From Progne subis subis (taxonomy: Eukaryota; Chordata; Aves; Passeriformes; Hirundinidae), in contig JAKJHU010000023.1 of NCBI GenBank assembly GCA_022316685.1, positions 8,678,096-8,742,095 on the forward strand: a stretch of 64,000 nucleotides of DNA. The letters are read 5' to 3'. This document shows positions 62,171 to 64,000 of the stretch, one piece after another (position 1 is the first letter of the stretch; every line of letters starts with the position of its first letter). Both the position numbers and the translations under genes were made by a program. Under the pieces are notes generated by a model that ran no database searches, was not told the DNA's origin, and saw only the letters and a list, made by a program, of their open reading frames with translations.

Positions 62171-64000
62171 TTTTTGTTAGCATGTGCTATTCATAGACTC
62201 CAAGGCCTCCCAAGTTTTCAGTTAAAATGAGTTCTAGTGCAAAAAAGGAAGTCTCCCTATGGATTTATTACTCTAATAAGGAAAAATGATGGAATGCCTT
62301 GAGTCAGCGAATGCTGCCCTGTGTACATGCAACCCACACAGGTAACTACCGACAGTTCATCAGGATCAGCAGGAAATAGGCAGGGGAACTAGGAGGTGGC
62401 AGCGGCCCATTTAATTGTGCAAGCTGAGGAAAATGGAAAATAATGTCAGAGAGGAGCACCAAGAATGAGAGGAAAACAAAACTTGAACATCCGTTCAATA
62501 AGCATGACTGGTAAAAAAGAGCTTTTTAAAATCTCTAGTGACCTTCAGAGATGTCCAAATCAAAAGGAACAAGGGGCTGGGGGCAGGTGGTGGGGCAAGG
62601 TAGGGATGTGATGACAGGCTGAGGGAAAATAAATAGCCATGAGCTTGCTGAAGATCATAAAGTCCTGACTTCACCCTCCATATTTGTCATGCAGACAAGA
62701 CAAAAACCTTCAATTTTCAAAGCCTCTCACATTCAAGTCCCTTTAAGGCACTTCATAGTGAACAGCAAAATGTAAAGAGCTAAAGTTACAGACCACTCTG
62801 GCAATGACCCAATATATCTACTTTTAGAAAATTATATTTTGAAATTATGACTAGTTTTATCTATTGAGGATTTTTAAAATGTTTTAAATTAGTCATGATT
62901 TGTATATTTTGGAAGAAACTGCATTAATTGTCTTTTATTTAAATGTGGAAACAAAATGGAGCTTTCCTCGTCCTCCAGTCAGCACTAAATCAAGGAGGAT
63001 TAACCAGCATGCAGCATATTTCTCATTCAAGCTCATTTGGCCTCTTTTTTTTTTTTTTTTACCCTAGAGAGTTTTGGCCTCTTATCTTCAGCTGACATTA
63101 CACACCAGTGACACCATCAGTGTTGAAAGCAGGTTAACGTTTGTGGCAGCAGCTACTTCCCAACTAAATCCCTACGTTTACCTTGAGAAATGCCCATCAT
63201 TTCCCAGTCCTAGGACCCAGACCTTGCAGTGTTGGTTAATGGCAGCATTTACCAACTGCAGCAAAAGCCTCATCTGAGCCTTTACCTGGAGAGGCGACTG
63301 GAAGAGCAATGGCAACCCATGGACCAACTTTCCCTATGGGAGCCAGGACATCCAGAAGCTCAGAACTGGGAGTGGAACTATTTTAGGTCAGGAGACATCT
63401 GACCCCCTCGAGCCTTACTCAAAAGGGGAAGTTAGTGATGGTGATAACTGTTTGATTGGAGTTCCTGCTGAAGTCTCCTGTCATCTAGAGCTCATCACTC
63501 TAGAATTAGAGAATTTAGCCCTCTATGTCAAGAAGTTTGTGAGCTCAAACTAAGTTGTCCAAAAAATCCTCTAAGTTCTGCAAAGATCAAGTATAAGGGC
63601 TGGGGAATTTGTGAGCAAGTTCACTGAAGTGAAGGAAAAAAATTGGTGGGGAATTAAAAGAAAAAACAAAAAAAAAAGAAGAGCTTTTAATAAATAACAT
63701 GCAACCAGAGTAATAAAATAAGCATAGTAGATTCAGTATTATTTGTTTTTATACTAATTTTATGCTGCCCCCACAAACTCAGTATACCACAGCTTTGTAT
63801 ATTAAGAAAATATGTGCAATATGGAAAGAATTAAGGACGTGTTGTGGAGGTTGCTTTAGAGGAGGGTCATTACTTTTGGCTGTCTGAGGAACTGTCTGGA
63901 GTCGAGGAATGTGTGTGTCAGCTGATTAAAGACCACAGAAGCGATTAGTGAGGGAACCCTTAACAACGCTGTGTGTCAATGCACATCTTGAGGTTAAGGA
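62171..64000. other. Intergenic DNA, no gene recognised
   Basis: About 1.8 kb to the window end. It holds a T16 run (63045-63060), an AT-rich patch (62820-62945) and an A-rich stretch (63640-63680). No exon is recognisable. Confidence 0.6.

Noticed and set aside
61874..62230. Open frames across the CCCTT array (118, 64 and 62 codons)
   Set aside because: A five-base unit without stops keeps frames open automatically; the products are pure repeats.

Overview
The window looks like nuclear DNA from a bird. Two pieces of CR1, the dominant LINE of bird genomes, are recognisable by their 3' ends and one by its reverse-transcriptase region. Degenerate tRNA-derived SINEs of the MIR/CORE type, carried by all amniotes, are also present. 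The only gene I recognise is a vertebrate NHS (Nance-Horan syndrome) first exon in a dense CpG island. No bacterial, phage or plasmid features are present, and no CRISPR, tRNA or rRNA gene was seen.

Layout: NHS is read from the minus strand. Positions 1-1976 are the start of its first intron, with the rest of the gene beyond the left edge. Positions 1977-2373 are the coding part of exon 1 (132 codons plus one base, ending at a consensus GTAAGT donor). About 2374-2960 is GC-rich 5'UTR and promoter, with clustered GC boxes, a G-quadruplex motif and a short GGA repeat. The remaining 61 kb (about 2961-64000) lies upstream of the gene and appears to be intergenic. From known vertebrate gene order the next gene on that side would be REPS2, but nothing from it is visible. 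Many open frames of 60-230 codons occur there; almost all look like chance, and only two are noted as candidates.

What breaks up the intergenic part: an internally deleted CR1 (17978-18900, minus), a CR1 3' end (22842-22920, minus), a possible CR1 tail (30155-30228, plus), a 155-bp palindromic element with near-identical arms and flanking 10-bp direct repeats (31031-31185), MIR-like SINEs (26780, 50930, 56222), a probable solo LTR of an endogenous retrovirus (about 59620-59906, minus), a coding-like small ORF preceded by a splice-acceptor-like site (57201-57452, minus), and a perfect 35-copy CCCTT/AAGGG microsatellite (61996-62170). Homopolymer and strand-asymmetric low-complexity tracts are scattered between them.

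The most interesting items are the palindromic element at 31 kb, the pure AAGGG array, the coding-like ORF at 57.3 kb and the repeat-decorated NHS first exon/donor region. All family names come from reading the sequence by eye; no alignment or database search was run.
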